A stretch of 16,744 nt of DNA, from NCBI GenBank assembly GCA_016293645.1, contig JAEDDW010000040.1:1-16744 (forward strand), in the 5' to 3' direction. Position numbers and translations under genes: made by a program. Below the pieces are notes generated by a model. The model saw nothing but the letters and a program-made list of their open reading frames with translations, was not told the DNA's origin and did no database searches. This document shows positions 1-6,691 of this stretch, in pieces (the stretch's first letter is position 1; every line of letters starts with the position of its first letter). This DNA is from Treponema sp. (GTDB lineage: Bacteria > Spirochaetota > Spirochaetia > Treponematales > Treponemataceae).

Positions 1-4
1 CACA

Positions 5-30
5 TTGCGGCATTTGGCTTGTTGCCGCAA
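5..30. terminator. GC-rich hairpin at window start
   Basis: Perfect 7-bp stem TTGCGGC (5-11) with GCCGCAA (24-30) around a 12-nt loop, followed about 11 nt later by a short T run. It could end transcription of a gene lying left of the window. No U-tract directly follows the stem, so this is a weak call. Confidence 0.3.
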
Positions 31-76
31 GATGCAAGATAATTTTCCAATGGTGTAGACATAATTTACCTCGGTT

Positions 77-102
77 TTTAGTATGTTTTTAACAATACTA
101 AA
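77..102. other. AT-rich hairpin upstream of the cysteine-cluster gene
   Basis: TTTAGTAT (77-84) and ATACTAAA (95-102) form a perfect 8-bp inverted repeat around a 10-nt loop. It lies about 30 bp before the proposed promoter of the next gene. It could be an operator or part of a terminator; nothing distinguishes these. Confidence 0.3.
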
Positions 103-134
103 GAATTATAAGTATTTATGCAATTAGTTTAAAA

Positions 135-163
135 TTGAACAAAAACAGCAAATGACTTAAAAT
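135..163 (+). promoter_or_regulatory. Possible sigma70-type promoter, near-leaderless
   Basis: TTGAAC (135-140), a 17-bp spacer, and TAAAAT (158-163). Transcription would begin around 170, at most a few bases before the ATG at 172. That agrees with the lack of any Shine-Dalgarno sequence before this gene. The -35 matches consensus only moderately. Confidence 0.4.
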
Positions 164-171
164 CACGGCTT

Positions 172-657
172 ATGGAAAACAATTTCTACGAGAAAGGCTT
201 GAAATTTGAATGCAAACGATGCTCCTACTGCTGCGGAAATGGACCCGGATTTGTCTATCTTTCGAAAGTGGATCTTCTAAACCTGTGCCGTTTCTTCAAA
301 CTGAAATCAAAGGATTTTGAGGAAAAATTCTGCAGATGGGTTGAATACTACGAAGGGAAAACCGTACTTGCCCTCATAGAAACAAAAAAACTTGAATGCG
401 TGTTGTGGAACAACGGATGTACTGCATACGAAGGACGACCGGTACAATGCAGAACATGGCCATTCTGGGACTGGATGGTTGCCGAAAAATCTTCCTGGGA
501 TGAATGCGCAAAGGACTGTCCCGGAATGAACTACGGGAAACTTCATTTAAGGGAAGAAATTTCACAGGCCGCATCAGAATATAAAAATAACATTCCAATC
601 CAGCTTGATCAATGGAAAGAAATTTCAGCCGCCATAGACAGCCTACTGCCCGCTTGA
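172..657 (+). CDS. YkgJ-family cysteine-cluster protein
   Basis: A 161-residue soluble protein of the YkgJ/UPF0153 type, a family thought to bind zinc or an iron-sulfur cluster through clustered cysteines; its role is poorly defined. The visible ligands are C14, C17, C20 and C21 near the N-terminus (CKRCSYCC), then C76, C83 and C93 (the last in RPVQCRTWPFW), and C112 and C116 further on. The CxxC..CC start, the RP-x-x-CRxWPF segment and the length are typical of the family. No signal peptide or membrane segment is seen. The ATG at 172 has no clear ribosome-binding site; the proposed promoter would give a nearly leaderless mRNA. The 3' end overlaps the convergent VanZ-like gene by 15 bp. Family assignment is firm; molecular function is unknown. 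Confidence 0.85.
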   Translation: MENNFYEKGLKFECKRCSYCCGNGPGFVYLSKVDLLNLCRFFKLKSKDFEEKFCRWVEYYEGKTVLALIETKKLECVLWNNGCTAYEGRPVQCRTWPFWDWMVAEKSSWDECAKDCPGMNYGKLHLREEISQAASEYKNNIPIQLDQWKEISAAIDSLLPA

Positions 658-1071
658 TTCCTTTTCCCTGAAAATTTTCTTTATGAGAAACAGGCGGAAC
701 AATACTCCTGCGGAGGCACCGGTAGTGTCTGCAAGCCAGTCAAAAAAAGAACACTCCCTTCCGGGAACAAAAGACTGGTGAATCTCATCAACAACTCCAT
801 AAATCGAAACGATGGCTACGGTAATTATGAAATATCTGATGGGATTTGAAATCCACTTTTTCCTGGAAAACCAGAATGTCCAGAAAAATGTCAGTCCGCC
901 AAAGCAGACAAAATGAACCACCTTGTCAGAATTGCTGAATCCTGGAGACGGCAATGTTTCCTTGCAGGAAAGAAACCAGCTTATGGCCATGATTATGACA
1001 GAGGGAAGTCTTACAAGTATTTCCCCTGCAATATTTTTTTTACTTAGAGAAGTCCTTTGCATGAAAGCCAT
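643..1071 (-). CDS. VanZ-like membrane protein
   Basis: A 142-residue integral membrane protein with about four hydrophobic segments (roughly residues 17-35, 52-68, 78-95 and 112-131). It carries the VanZ-like signature: DKVVHF at 49-54, then YGVVDEIHQSFVPGR at 91-105, followed by D111 and D115 in FFDWLAD. VanZ of enterococci gives low-level teicoplanin resistance, but most chromosomal relatives have no known role, so no resistance is claimed. The start overlaps the end of the upstream isomerase-like gene by 28 bp, suggesting translational coupling. ATG codons at residues 1 and 4 are both possible, and neither has a strong ribosome-binding site. The 3' end overlaps the convergent cysteine-cluster gene. 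Confidence 0.82.
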   Translation of the reverse strand: MAFMQRTSLSKKNIAGEILVRLPSVIIMAISWFLSCKETLPSPGFSNSDKVVHFVCFGGLTFFWTFWFSRKKWISNPIRYFIITVAIVSIYGVVDEIHQSFVPGRECSFFDWLADTTGASAGVLFRLFLIKKIFREKESSGQ

Positions 1072-1841
1072 TCTATAGAATTTTTCAGAGATTTAACAGT
1101 CTTGGTCTCAATTACACAACGCGCATCGCATTCCTTTGCAAGGCTGATCCTGGCATCCAGATTTACTTCACCACGTCCAAGATCAAGATGGCACCTGGCT
1201 CCTCCGGATTTTCTTGTTCCGTCGTGGATGTGAAAATGTTTGAGGCTGCCAACATTGGCCAGAAGGTATTCCATATCAGATTCATCACAACTTATGCTGT
1301 GTCCCACATCCCAGGTCAGTCCAAAGCAAGGAAGCTCAAGAAGATAGTTGACGGCACGTTTTTCAAAATCCCTGAATCCATCAGTGTTTTCTATACAGAT
1401 CAGAATTCCGCTGTCACCGATTTTTTCAGCGCAGAAATTCCGGAAACAGGAAACGGCTTTCATATACTCATCATTTTTTCTTTCATAGACATAGTTTTTT
1501 TCATCAGGAAGGGTGACATATACACCATGATTCATATGCATGTTGATGACAGGACAGGAAATTTTTCTGGCAAAAGAAATTGTTTCTTCAACAGTTTCAA
1601 ACCACGCACGCCTTACATTTTCATTGACTTCGGCAACATCAAGATTTTCAGGAAGATGGATTGTAAAATATATGCCATACTTTTCTTTCAGTGAAGCATA
1701 TTCTTCCACGGCAAAAAACTCGCTTTGAAACTCAGGGAAATTCATGTTGATTTCGACAAAGTCCAGCCCCAGTTCATGGCACAAGGCACAGTTTTCCTCC
1801 AGGTTTTCAAGTTCAATTAAAGTCGGCATTCCATAATCCAT
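1044..1841 (-). CDS. Sugar phosphate isomerase/epimerase-like TIM-barrel protein
   Basis: A 265-residue protein of the xylose isomerase-like TIM-barrel family (AP endonuclease 2 fold), which includes sugar epimerases, isomerases and endonuclease IV. The metal-site pattern looks intact: H102/H105 in NMHMNHG, E151 in CIENTDG, D178 and H181 in TWDVGHS, H204/H206 in HFHIHD, H218 in CHLDLGRGEVN, and E245 in VIETK. The substrate cannot be read from the sequence. The family is usually 250-300 residues, so it appears complete. I chose the ATG at 1841 because AGAGGA lies 8 bases upstream; an in-frame start at 1892 would add 17 residues (MVLLFFLYMKNC...) without a ribosome-binding site. It lies 122 bp after the membrane diguanylate cyclase on the same strand and overlaps the VanZ-like gene. 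Confidence 0.8.
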   Translation of the reverse strand: MDYGMPTLIELENLEENCALCHELGLDFVEINMNFPEFQSEFFAVEEYASLKEKYGIYFTIHLPENLDVAEVNENVRRAWFETVEETISFARKISCPVINMHMNHGVYVTLPDEKNYVYERKNDEYMKAVSCFRNFCAEKIGDSGILICIENTDGFRDFEKRAVNYLLELPCFGLTWDVGHSISCDESDMEYLLANVGSLKHFHIHDGTRKSGGARCHLDLGRGEVNLDARISLAKECDARCVIETKTVKSLKNSIEWLSCKGLL

Positions 1842-1963
1842 GGCACAGATCCTCTCACAGTTTTTCATATACAAAAAGAATAGTAGCACCAATAGGAAAA
1901 CTGAAATTCAAAAAGGGAAAAAATGCATGGATAAGGGCAAAAATGACCTGGCCGGCAAAGTCC

Positions 1964-3535
1964 TTATAAAGCCTTTACGTAAAGGAAAAGAGTCTGATTG
2001 GAATTTGTATAGTCGCTGGCAGGAATTATTTCCATTATGCAGCTGGTAAAACCAAAATCGGTGCACCGGCGATAGGGAATGCAGACGCTCATTCTGCCAC
2101 GGGAGAAAGTATCCCTGAGATAGTCTATTGAAGTATTTCTTAAATAGTTTTCCAGATCATCCTTGTGCACCTGTCCGGAACAACCAAAATCCCTGAACCA
2201 TTCAGAAATTTTTCCAGAAAATCCCATGGAATCAATCTTCTCCTTTGGATCCATACTTATGATTTCGTAGGAATCCCTGGTTATGTTGATCTTGAGAATT
2301 TTTTTATAAAGTTTGCACATGGACCTCAAGGCCTCTGCCTGAGCCCGCCTGTCGATACCATGAGTTGAATAGAATTCCTCCTTTGCCCTGTACATCTTCT
2401 CATCGGCAAGTTTTGCAATCTCGGCAACAGTTTTTCCGGGGGCATCACGTTTTGCAACATATCCGCATGAAACATGAAGAGTTTTTACACGCCTGCCCTT
2501 CCATCTGCTGACACTAGTATCAAAATCATTTTTAATTTTCTCAAGGCGGTCACTGTTTGCATAAATAATTGCGAAAAACTCATCTCCTCCAACACGGTAA
2601 AGACGGCCATAACTTCCCATGACCCGCTTCATGCACATGGCGGCACCTTTTATCAGTTCATCACCTGCCTCATGACCAAGTGAATCATTTACATCTTTAA
2701 GGCCATCAAGATCCATGGAAACAAAAACAAAATCATCTTCAGTCGGAACTGACGGATAAGAAATGAGATCCTCCTCATAACCACGGCGGTTGAAAAGTTC
2801 AGTCATGACATCAACGACAGCATGACGGGTTGATTCTTCAGCCATCTTTGCAAGATAGTTTTCACGGATATCAGTAAGATTGTATGCATAGATGATGAAT
2901 GCAGAAAGCATGAATCCCATGGAATACATGGCGACATTATAAAAAACATACTGTCCGATTCCAAACAGAAACGGAATCAAAGTAAAAACAAAGACATTGC
3001 GATAGATTCTGAGCCTGCTCCTGTCCCCAAACAGCATGAAGAATGTTGAAAGCAGAAGAATGAAAACGTAATAGGCATACTGCGCAAGATAAAGACAAAG
3101 TCTCAAGTCGCCCATGAAATAGTCAAGGTCTTCATTGATACTGAAGGCTTTCCCGGTAATTCCATTGGATGTAATCATGGACAATTGAAGGACAATGAAA
3201 ACGCATCTGATGATGTTGCAGACAGCCTTGATTTTTCCATTGAGTCCAAGATATCTGATTATGTATCCAAACCAGATGAATGCCGAAAGAGCACTCATGG
3301 TGTGATAGCAATAGCTTACAATGGTGAAACGGAATGGCGTTATGAAAGGCCCTCTTGCATCACATATTCCCCAGAGGGCATCAACGACACAGAATATTGA
3401 AAAGAAAGAAAGCAGTTTACAGAAAGGGTAATCGATAGTTTCCTTGTATTTCGTCCTGATCGTGCGGTTAAAAATAAGCTGAAGCTGGAGAACGCTGAGA
3501 AATGCGACAACGGAATAAATATAGCCTATACTCAC
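1964..3535 (-). CDS. Membrane diguanylate cyclase (7TM-GGDEF with C-terminal PAS-like domain)
   Basis: A 523-residue protein predicted to make c-di-GMP from two GTP. Residues 1-220 hold about seven hydrophobic segments, a membrane sensor of unknown ligand. The GGDEF domain begins near DVMTELFNRRG (about 243), with the metal/GTP motif SMDLDGLKDVND..GHEAGD and an intact GGDEF at 316-320 (bases 2576-2590). The positions of the inhibitory I-site RxxD, ending five residues before GGDEF, read GSYG, so product inhibition through that site is probably lost. After the GGDEF domain comes an unusual extra domain (about 408-523) homologous to the N-terminus of the cyclase at 4622-6445; it shares VHKDD, a YL..xxI..L...FS pattern and a YRR. 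It looks PAS_3-like. The start is a GTG at 3535 with AGGAG six bases upstream. Activity is inferred, not shown. Confidence 0.85.
   Translation of the reverse strand: MSIGYIYSVVAFLSVLQLQLIFNRTIRTKYKETIDYPFCKLLSFFSIFCVVDALWGICDARGPFITPFRFTIVSYCYHTMSALSAFIWFGYIIRYLGLNGKIKAVCNIIRCVFIVLQLSMITSNGITGKAFSINEDLDYFMGDLRLCLYLAQYAYYVFILLLSTFFMLFGDRSRLRIYRNVFVFTLIPFLFGIGQYVFYNVAMYSMGFMLSAFIIYAYNLTDIRENYLAKMAEESTRHAVVDVMTELFNRRGYEEDLISYPSVPTEDDFVFVSMDLDGLKDVNDSLGHEAGDELIKGAAMCMKRVMGSYGRLYRVGGDEFFAIIYANSDRLEKIKNDFDTSVSRWKGRRVKTLHVSCGYVAKRDAPGKTVAEIAKLADEKMYRAKEEFYSTHGIDRRAQAEALRSMCKLYKKILKINITRDSYEIISMDPKEKIDSMGFSGKISEWFRDFGCSGQVHKDDLENYLRNTSIDYLRDTFSRGRMSVCIPYRRCTDFGFTSCIMEIIPASDYTNSNQTLFLYVKAL
1972..1985. 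other. Perfect 14-bp palindrome at the 3' end of a cyclase gene
   Basis: CCTTTACGTAAAGG lies inside the last codons of the membrane diguanylate cyclase, 6 bases before its stop. It could be a protein-binding site or chance coding sequence; no U-tract follows. Confidence 0.25.
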
Positions 3536-3735
3536 AAATCACTCCTGAACAATGACATTGTCCGTCTTCAATTATGGGGTACTTTCTCTCAAAATGCAAA
3601 TCGAGAAATGGTATTTTCATAAATGAAAACAAGAGTTTAAAATCTTCTCCATAAGATTGAAATTTACATACCGGATTTTCATATTCAAAAAATTTTCTGA
3701 GATTCTGCGTTATAAAAAGAATGTATAAGGACAAA
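3536..3735. other. Gene-free AT-rich leader of the membrane cyclase
   Basis: Together with the adjoining MITE-like element this makes a stretch of about 350 bp without a credible gene. The one open frame (3468-3797, minus) runs into the start of the cyclase and resembles nothing. A 16-bp palindrome, TTTTCAT-AA-ATGAAAA (3614-3629), could be an operator about 80 bp upstream of the GTG start. No convincing -35/-10 pair was found on the minus strand. Confidence 0.35.
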
Positions 3736-3855
3736 GGGGCTGTCCAATAAGTATTCATGCCAGGGTCATTGAGCAATGTCGAAATGCCCGATACCACTAT
3801 ATGTGGTGGTTTCGACTAAGCTCAACCACCCTGAGATTACTTTTGGGACAGCCCC
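3736..3855. mobile_element. 120-bp MITE-like palindromic element
   Basis: The terminal inverted repeats are GGGGCTGTCCAATAAG (3736-3751) and CTTTTGGGACAGCCCC (3840-3855), matching at 14 of 16 positions. Inside them a second pair of arms, 3763-3784 and 3810-3831, matches at 17 of 22 and contains TTGAGC..GTCGAA facing TTCGAC..GCTCAA. The central loop holds a third palindrome, ACCAC-TATAT-GTGGT (3793-3807). The element has no coding capacity. IS-like ends plus small size suggest a non-autonomous element mobilised by a transposase elsewhere. No target-site duplication is seen. It ends 33 bp after the stop of the acetyltransferase gene. Confidence 0.65.
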
Positions 3856-3888
3856 ATCGAACGAAGAAGGGTCTGACAGAACTGTTTT

Positions 3889-4443
3889 TCAGGCCTTGTT
3901 GAAATCCTCAAACCAGACAGGTTCCTTTGCATCTGCGCCATCAGTACCTATGAATTTATTCATCCACACTATGCCAAGCCAGTGACCTTTTTTAATTCCG
4001 GCGTTATGAAAATGTCCCACCTCCTCAAACCCCAATGACTTATGGAATCCAAGGCTTGCTTCATTAGTATCAACTATGACCGCATAGATATACTGGAAAT
4101 TCTGTTTTCTAAGTGTCGCACTGAATCTTTCATAAAGGGCCGTAGCTATTCCACTTCGACGAGGCGCATCAGGAGCAAGAACGATTGTCCACTCCACATT
4201 CCATTTGTAGGCATCATGAGGACGAAGCGGTTCGCCGCAGCAGTAGCCTAGAATTTTTCCACTTTCATCTTGGGCCACATAAAAAGGATATTTCTTTTTT
4301 GTATTCACGATTTTCTCACGGTATTTTTCAACGCTGGGATTTTCAATGGTAAAAGTAACGTTAAGCCCGTCAACGTAGGCCCCATAGATGTCATGGCAGG
4401 CAAGGGCATCTTTTTCTTCCGCAATTCGTATCTTGAAATTCAT
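3889..4443 (-). CDS. GNAT acetyltransferase, phosphinothricin acetyltransferase-like
   Basis: A 184-residue cytoplasmic protein of the GCN5-related N-acetyltransferase fold, which uses acetyl-CoA to acetylate an amine. It matches the Pat/YwnH-like subgroup throughout: IRIAEEKDALACHDIYGAYV at the start, the TFTIENPS segment, GYCCGEPLRPHDAYKWNVEWTI in the middle, and NEASLGFHKSLGFEEVGHF with GIKKGHWLGIVWM near the end. The CoA-binding loop reads APRRSGIATAL. Relatives acetylate phosphinothricin, methionine sulfoximine or other small amines; the substrate here is unknown. The C-terminal 20 residues extend beyond the usual core. The ATG at 4443 follows AAGGAAG at 7-base spacing. It is transcribed divergently from the second cyclase. 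Confidence 0.85.
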   Translation of the reverse strand: MNFKIRIAEEKDALACHDIYGAYVDGLNVTFTIENPSVEKYREKIVNTKKKYPFYVAQDESGKILGYCCGEPLRPHDAYKWNVEWTIVLAPDAPRRSGIATALYERFSATLRKQNFQYIYAVIVDTNEASLGFHKSLGFEEVGHFHNAGIKKGHWLGIVWMNKFIGTDGADAKEPVWFEDFNKA

Positions 4444-4499
4444 ATCAACACTTCCTTAAATGGTTTTCCAGGATATCGCATAATATTCCGGACGGTAAA

Positions 4500-4528
4500 A
4501 TTCTAACAGATTTTGGCTTATTGACCAA
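4500..4528 (-). promoter_or_regulatory. Possible promoter for the GNAT acetyltransferase
   Basis: On the minus strand TTGGTC (4523-4528) and TAGAAT (4500-4505) are separated by 17 bp. The -10 is good and the -35 weak. The resulting 5' leader would be about 50 nt, reaching the start at 4443. Confidence 0.4.
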
Positions 4529-4567
4529 CTATCTGGACTGAGGAATGACGCTCCAATAAAAATTATT

Positions 4568-4596
4568 TTGATAATTTTTATGAGATGTGCTAAAAT
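4568..4596 (+). promoter_or_regulatory. Promoter for the second diguanylate cyclase
   Basis: TTGATA (4568-4573), an exact 17-bp spacer, and TAAAAT (4591-4596), each matching five of six consensus positions. Transcription should begin near 4603, just before the ATG at 4622. This argues against in-frame starts at 4568 (TTG) and 4580 (ATG), which lie inside the promoter. Confidence 0.6.
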
Positions 4597-4621
4597 TCTT
4601 CAAAAGGATTTTGAGAACAAA

Positions 4622-6445
4622 ATGAAAAGACGATTATCACTATTTAAAAACTTGAACCCTAAATTTTCAGAAGAAACATCTGTCTTTTTAAATGGTTCCA
4701 TGCACAAAGTCCTTAAACTCAATCTTAAGAAAAGAACCTACGAAGAAATTTTTGTACTCCCAGAAGAACGTTTCCCTGATAAAGGCTATTCTCACAAACT
4801 TTCCGACTGGATTGTAAATTTCGCCATGACCGGAAATGTCCACAAGGACGACATCCAGAGTTATCTTGATTTCCTTAACATCGAAAAGCTCAAGATAGAG
4901 TTTTCGCAGGACGTAAAAAAACGGAGCATTCGTTACAGACGCAACACCCACAACGAAATGCGCTGGGTTGAGCTTGATCTCATTCCGGTTCCAAATTTCA
5001 GCGAGAAAAATCAGATAGTATATCTTTACACTTACGATATTCATGATTCCATGTCGGAAGAATTGAAAACAACTAAGATCATGACCTCGGTTGCCCATTC
5101 AATCACTAAAAGTTTTCTCTGCAGCGTCTATCTTGATCTGGACCACGACACATCAAAACTCATCTACGCCAACGATATAGTAAAACCATATCTCGACAGT
5201 TCCATTCCAATGCGTACTTTCCTTAAGAAGTCAGTCGAATATTTCACATCACAAGCATACATGGAACGAATGAAGGACTTCTGCGATCTGGAAACACTGC
5301 AGGATCGTCTCCAGGGAAAAGATGTCATAAACATGGAATACATCGGCACCAAGGGAGGTGTCTGCCGCGCCATTTTCTATCCGGTAATCTATCACAGGGA
5401 TGGAAGACTCAAGAGCGTAATCTATGCAAACCAGTATGTTGAAGGTGAGCTGATTAAGTTGAGAGGCCAGCTTGAAACCGAAAAAACCCTTGTTGAATGT
5501 CTTACTGCCCTTTCCGGAACTTCTGATTTTGATGCTGCTACAAACAAACTTCTGAAGAGCATCTGCAATTTTTATGATGGCGACAGATCCTACATCTTTT
5601 CAATCAATCATCAAAGGCAGATTGCAAAAAATGATTACGAATGGTGCCGCGACACTATTGCTCCAAAGATTGATACACACCAGAACCTTCCGCTCAGCTC
5701 TATCACAAGATTGTTTGATATCATGAAAACAAAGGACAATGTAATCACAACAAGCAGAGATGACTTTGCTCCAGATTCAATTGATGCAAAACTTCTTGAC
5801 ACCTACAATATAACAAAATTCATTACCGTTCCGTTCAAGAATCCAGACGGAACTATCACAGGCTTCCTTGGAATCGACAATCCAAAAAAAAATCCGGATT
5901 CAGAAATCGTACTCCGGTCTGCGGCAACATACATTCAGGAAGAACAGATCAAACAGAATTACACAAAAAAGCTGTACGAACTCAGTTATTCCGACAGCAT
6001 GACAAAGACATACAACCGTGCAGCCTACATACGAGACATGGAACTTCTTGCAAAGGAGACCAACCATCCAGCCGGAATTCTTTACGCCGATGTAAATGGA
6101 CTCAAAACAACAAATGATACAAAGGGTCATGAAGCCGGAGACAAACTTATCAGCGATGCAGTTGCTCTGCTCAGAAAATATTTCAACCGCAAAGATGACA
6201 GGATATACCGTATTGGCGGTGATGAATTTGTCGTGCTTAGTTCCGATCTGTTCCAGAAGGAATTCATGACAAGGGTTTCAAATCTCAAGGACGAACTTGA
6301 ACACAACTGGATTTTAAGCTGCGGTGGAAAATGGTTTGAAGGAATTTCAGACATCGATACATCAACAAAGGAAGCTGAAAAATCCATGTACAAGAACAAG
6401 TCCGACTATTACACAGCCCACCCGCGCACAGACCGCAGACAGTAA
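4622..6445 (+). CDS. Soluble multidomain diguanylate cyclase (PAS-like, PAS-like, GAF, GGDEF)
   Basis: A 607-residue protein without membrane segments, predicted to synthesise c-di-GMP in response to a cytoplasmic signal. Residues 27-140 are a PAS_3-like domain homologous to the C-terminus of the membrane cyclase at 1964-3535 (shared VHKDD at 73-77 and YRR at 105-107). Residues about 150-285 look like a second, diverged PAS-like domain. About 290-440 resembles a GAF domain (FDAATNKLLKSICNFYDGDRSYIF, ITVPFKNPDGTITGFLGIDNP). The GGDEF domain follows, with ADVNGLKTTND..GHEAGD and GGDEF at 532-536. The I-site RxxD is intact as RKDD, so feedback inhibition is likely. I chose the ATG at 4622 because it follows a promoter ending at 4596; its AAGGA lies 13 bases upstream, rather far. 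Longer starts would add up to 18 residues. Confidence 0.85.
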   Translation: MKRRLSLFKNLNPKFSEETSVFLNGSMHKVLKLNLKKRTYEEIFVLPEERFPDKGYSHKLSDWIVNFAMTGNVHKDDIQSYLDFLNIEKLKIEFSQDVKKRSIRYRRNTHNEMRWVELDLIPVPNFSEKNQIVYLYTYDIHDSMSEELKTTKIMTSVAHSITKSFLCSVYLDLDHDTSKLIYANDIVKPYLDSSIPMRTFLKKSVEYFTSQAYMERMKDFCDLETLQDRLQGKDVINMEYIGTKGGVCRAIFYPVIYHRDGRLKSVIYANQYVEGELIKLRGQLETEKTLVECLTALSGTSDFDAATNKLLKSICNFYDGDRSYIFSINHQRQIAKNDYEWCRDTIAPKIDTHQNLPLSSITRLFDIMKTKDNVITTSRDDFAPDSIDAKLLDTYNITKFITVPFKNPDGTITGFLGIDNPKKNPDSEIVLRSAATYIQEEQIKQNYTKKLYELSYSDSMTKTYNRAAYIRDMELLAKETNHPAGILYADVNGLKTTNDTKGHEAGDKLISDAVALLRKYFNRKDDRIYRIGGDEFVVLSSDLFQKEFMTRVSNLKDELEHNWILSCGGKWFEGISDIDTSTKEAEKSMYKNKSDYYTAHPRTDRRQ

Positions 6446-6478
6446 AATCTCATTTCTGAAGAATGCAAGTAATATAGA

Positions 6479-6618
6479 TGTATGAAAATCGAAAAGGAAG
6501 GAAGAGGCTTTCAGGAACATTCAAAGCCCTGAAAGATAGTTTCCTTACAGGGCTTTGCATGTAGCGACGATATCGAGCGGTCCTGAAAGACTCGTACTGA
6601 CTGGTAGATTTTCATACA
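6479..6618. other. 140-bp nested palindrome, candidate structured RNA or repeat
   Basis: There are three nested inverted repeats. The outer one, TGTATGAAAATC (6479-6490) with GATTTTCATACA (6607-6618), is perfect over 12 bp. The middle one, CTTTCAGGA (6508-6516) with TCCTGAAAG (6581-6589), is perfect over 9 bp. The inner one, CAAAGCCCTG (6522-6531) with CAGGGCTTTG (6548-6557), is perfect over 10 bp with a 16-nt loop. A CGATATCG palindrome sits at 6568-6575. The internal loop between the outer and middle helices has 17 nt on each side. An alternative pairing, CTTTCAG with CTGAAAG at 6530-6536, competes with the inner hairpin. It fills the gap between the cyclase stop and the valS promoter. It may be an RNA, a terminator region or a mobile repeat. 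Confidence 0.55.
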
Positions 6619-6628
6619 CATGCTTTAA

Positions 6629-6657
6629 TTGAAACAAACCTTTATTTCTACTATAAT
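6629..6657 (+). promoter_or_regulatory. valS promoter
   Basis: TTGAAA (6629-6634), a 17-bp spacer, and a perfect TATAAT (6652-6657). The start of transcription would be near 6664, giving a leader of about 28 nt with AGAGGA at 6681-6686, five bases before the ATG. There is no room in this leader for a T-box or other attenuator. Confidence 0.75.
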
Positions 6658-6691
6658 AATGCACAAAATTTATCCATATTAGAGGACCAAA

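Noticed and set aside
643..1071. Glycopeptide resistance gene
   Set aside because: The VanZ-like fold alone does not indicate resistance; there are no vanHAX-type neighbours.
1188..1694. 168-codon plus-strand open frame
   Set aside because: Antisense shadow of the isomerase/epimerase-like gene, whose metal-site motifs are all on the other strand.
3468..3797. 109-codon minus-strand gene upstream of the membrane cyclase
   Set aside because: It overlaps the well-supported cyclase start in another frame, begins inside the MITE-like element and resembles no family.
6479..6618. c-di-GMP riboswitch or SRP RNA
   Set aside because: The conserved GEMM core and the SRP domain IV tip sequences are not present; only generic helices are seen.
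6446..6691. T-box or other tRNA-sensing leader for valS
   Set aside because: The hairpins lie upstream of a strong promoter at 6629-6657, the leader is only about 28 nt, and the T-box AGGGTGG motif is absent.
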